Under the pieces are notes generated by a model. The model was given only the letters and a program-made list of their open reading frames with translations. It was not told the origin of the DNA and did no database searches. 6,900 bases of DNA from Chloroflexi bacterium RBG_13_51_52 (GTDB lineage Bacteria; Chloroflexota; Dehalococcoidia; Dehalococcoidales; RBG-16-60-22). This document shows, in pieces, positions 6,548-6,900 of this stretch. The first letter of the stretch is position 1. The number at the start of each line of letters is the position of its first letter. The DNA is taken from NCBI GenBank assembly GCA_001796525.1, contig MGMT01000014.1, positions 1 through 6,900 on the forward strand. The letters run 5' to 3'. A program made the position numbers and the translations under genes.

Positions 6548-6559
6548 TGCTGTATCCTT
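6504..6559 (-). repeat. Tandem duplication of ribosome site plus start codon
   Basis: The 26-base segments 6504-6529 and 6534-6559 match at 22 positions with a 30-base period. Each contains, on the minus strand, AAGGA, the spacer (C/T)ACAGCA and ATGGTA. The result is two equivalent translation starts ten codons apart, in the same frame, giving N-termini MVITAGKDTA-MVPTANKE. Confidence 0.85.
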
Positions 6560-6586
6560 CCTGTCTTCTCAAAACATTATTTCATG

Positions 6587-6900
6587 TTACTGAATAATCG
6601 GCATTCTAATGGTGAATGTAGTGCCTTCGTTTACCTGGCTCTTTACGCTTATCTTGCCGCCGTGTTTCACGATTATGCTGTAGCAGATACTCAAACCAAG
6701 CCCCGTGCCTTTACCGATTTCCTTGGTTGTAAAGAACGGATCGAAAATCCTGGGCATAACCTGTTTCTTGATACCACACCCGTTATCGCTGAACGTGATA
6801 TTGATATGGTTATTCACCCGTTGCGTGGCGACGGTTATAGCGCCCGGGCGGTGGGCTTCCTTGATAGCCGCTTCTGCATTAGAGAGTAAATTTAGAAAGA
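6587..6900 (-). CDS. Sensor histidine kinase, C-terminal ATP-binding domain, 5' end outside the window
   Basis: Only the last ~103 codons are visible; the frame is open to the right edge and the GTG at 6817 is an internal Val, not the start. All ATP-binding boxes of a HATPase_c domain are in order: the N box FLNLLSNAEAAI (6898-6863), the G1 box DNGCGI (6787-6770), the F box FDPFFTTK (6745-6722) and the G2 box GKGTGLGLSI (6715-6686). The C-terminus GTTFTIRMPIIQ is also typical. The sequence style (FDPFFTTKEIGKGTGLGLSI) matches NtrB/PAS-type kinases. The sensory and phospho-acceptor His regions are out of view, so the signal is unknown. It ends 39 bases before the response regulator and is its likely partner. 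Confidence 0.92.
   Translation of the reverse strand, partial: FLNLLSNAEAAIKEAHRPGAITVATQRVNNHINITFSDNGCGIKKQVMPRIFDPFFTTKEIGKGTGLGLSICYSIIVKHGGKISVKSQVNEGTTFTIRMPIIQ

Overview
The window holds two gene blocks that converge near position 1590. It looks like a chromosomal piece of an anaerobic bacterium with about 50% GC. Type IV pilus-type prepilins, two-component signalling with an HD-GYP output and a probable selenoprotein all fit a free-living sediment or subsurface bacterium. The general look recalls Dehalococcoidia (Chloroflexota), but that placement is a weak inference. The genetic code looks standard: UGA is used as a normal stop elsewhere (for example the overlapping ATGA junction at 4979-4982) and Trp is encoded by TGG.

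Left block, plus strand (1-1580). An ABC-2 type transporter permease enters from the left edge and ends at 1088. Nine bases later comes a small redox protein of the C_GCAxxG_C_C family. Its frame is interrupted by one in-frame TGA at 1170-1172, exactly where the family's first conserved cysteine belongs. The frame is open on both sides, the other three family cysteines are present, and an imperfect hairpin follows the TGA at the right distance for a bacterial SECIS element. I read it as one selenoprotein gene, 1098-1580, rather than a short peptide plus a separate 128-residue gene.

Right block, minus strand (6900 to 1603). Read in the direction of transcription: the C-terminal end of a sensor histidine kinase (partial at the right edge); a response regulator with an HD-GYP output domain; a 171-base gap with a candidate promoter and a leader containing two mutually exclusive hairpins; then a tight three-gene prepilin cluster. 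The cluster consists of a PilV-like prepilin, a PilW-like prepilin that overlaps it by 4 bases, and a 945-residue protein with a PilX-like N-terminus and a very large extracellular part. That part contains two copies of a beta-sandwich-like domain in an A-A-B-B order.

The likely story of the right block is a minor-pilin or pseudopilin complex carrying a large tip protein, with a kinase/HD-GYP pair next door that may tie surface behaviour to cyclic-di-GMP. The strongest candidate for something overlooked is the selenocysteine codon. The prepilin leader and the duplicated domain are the next best.
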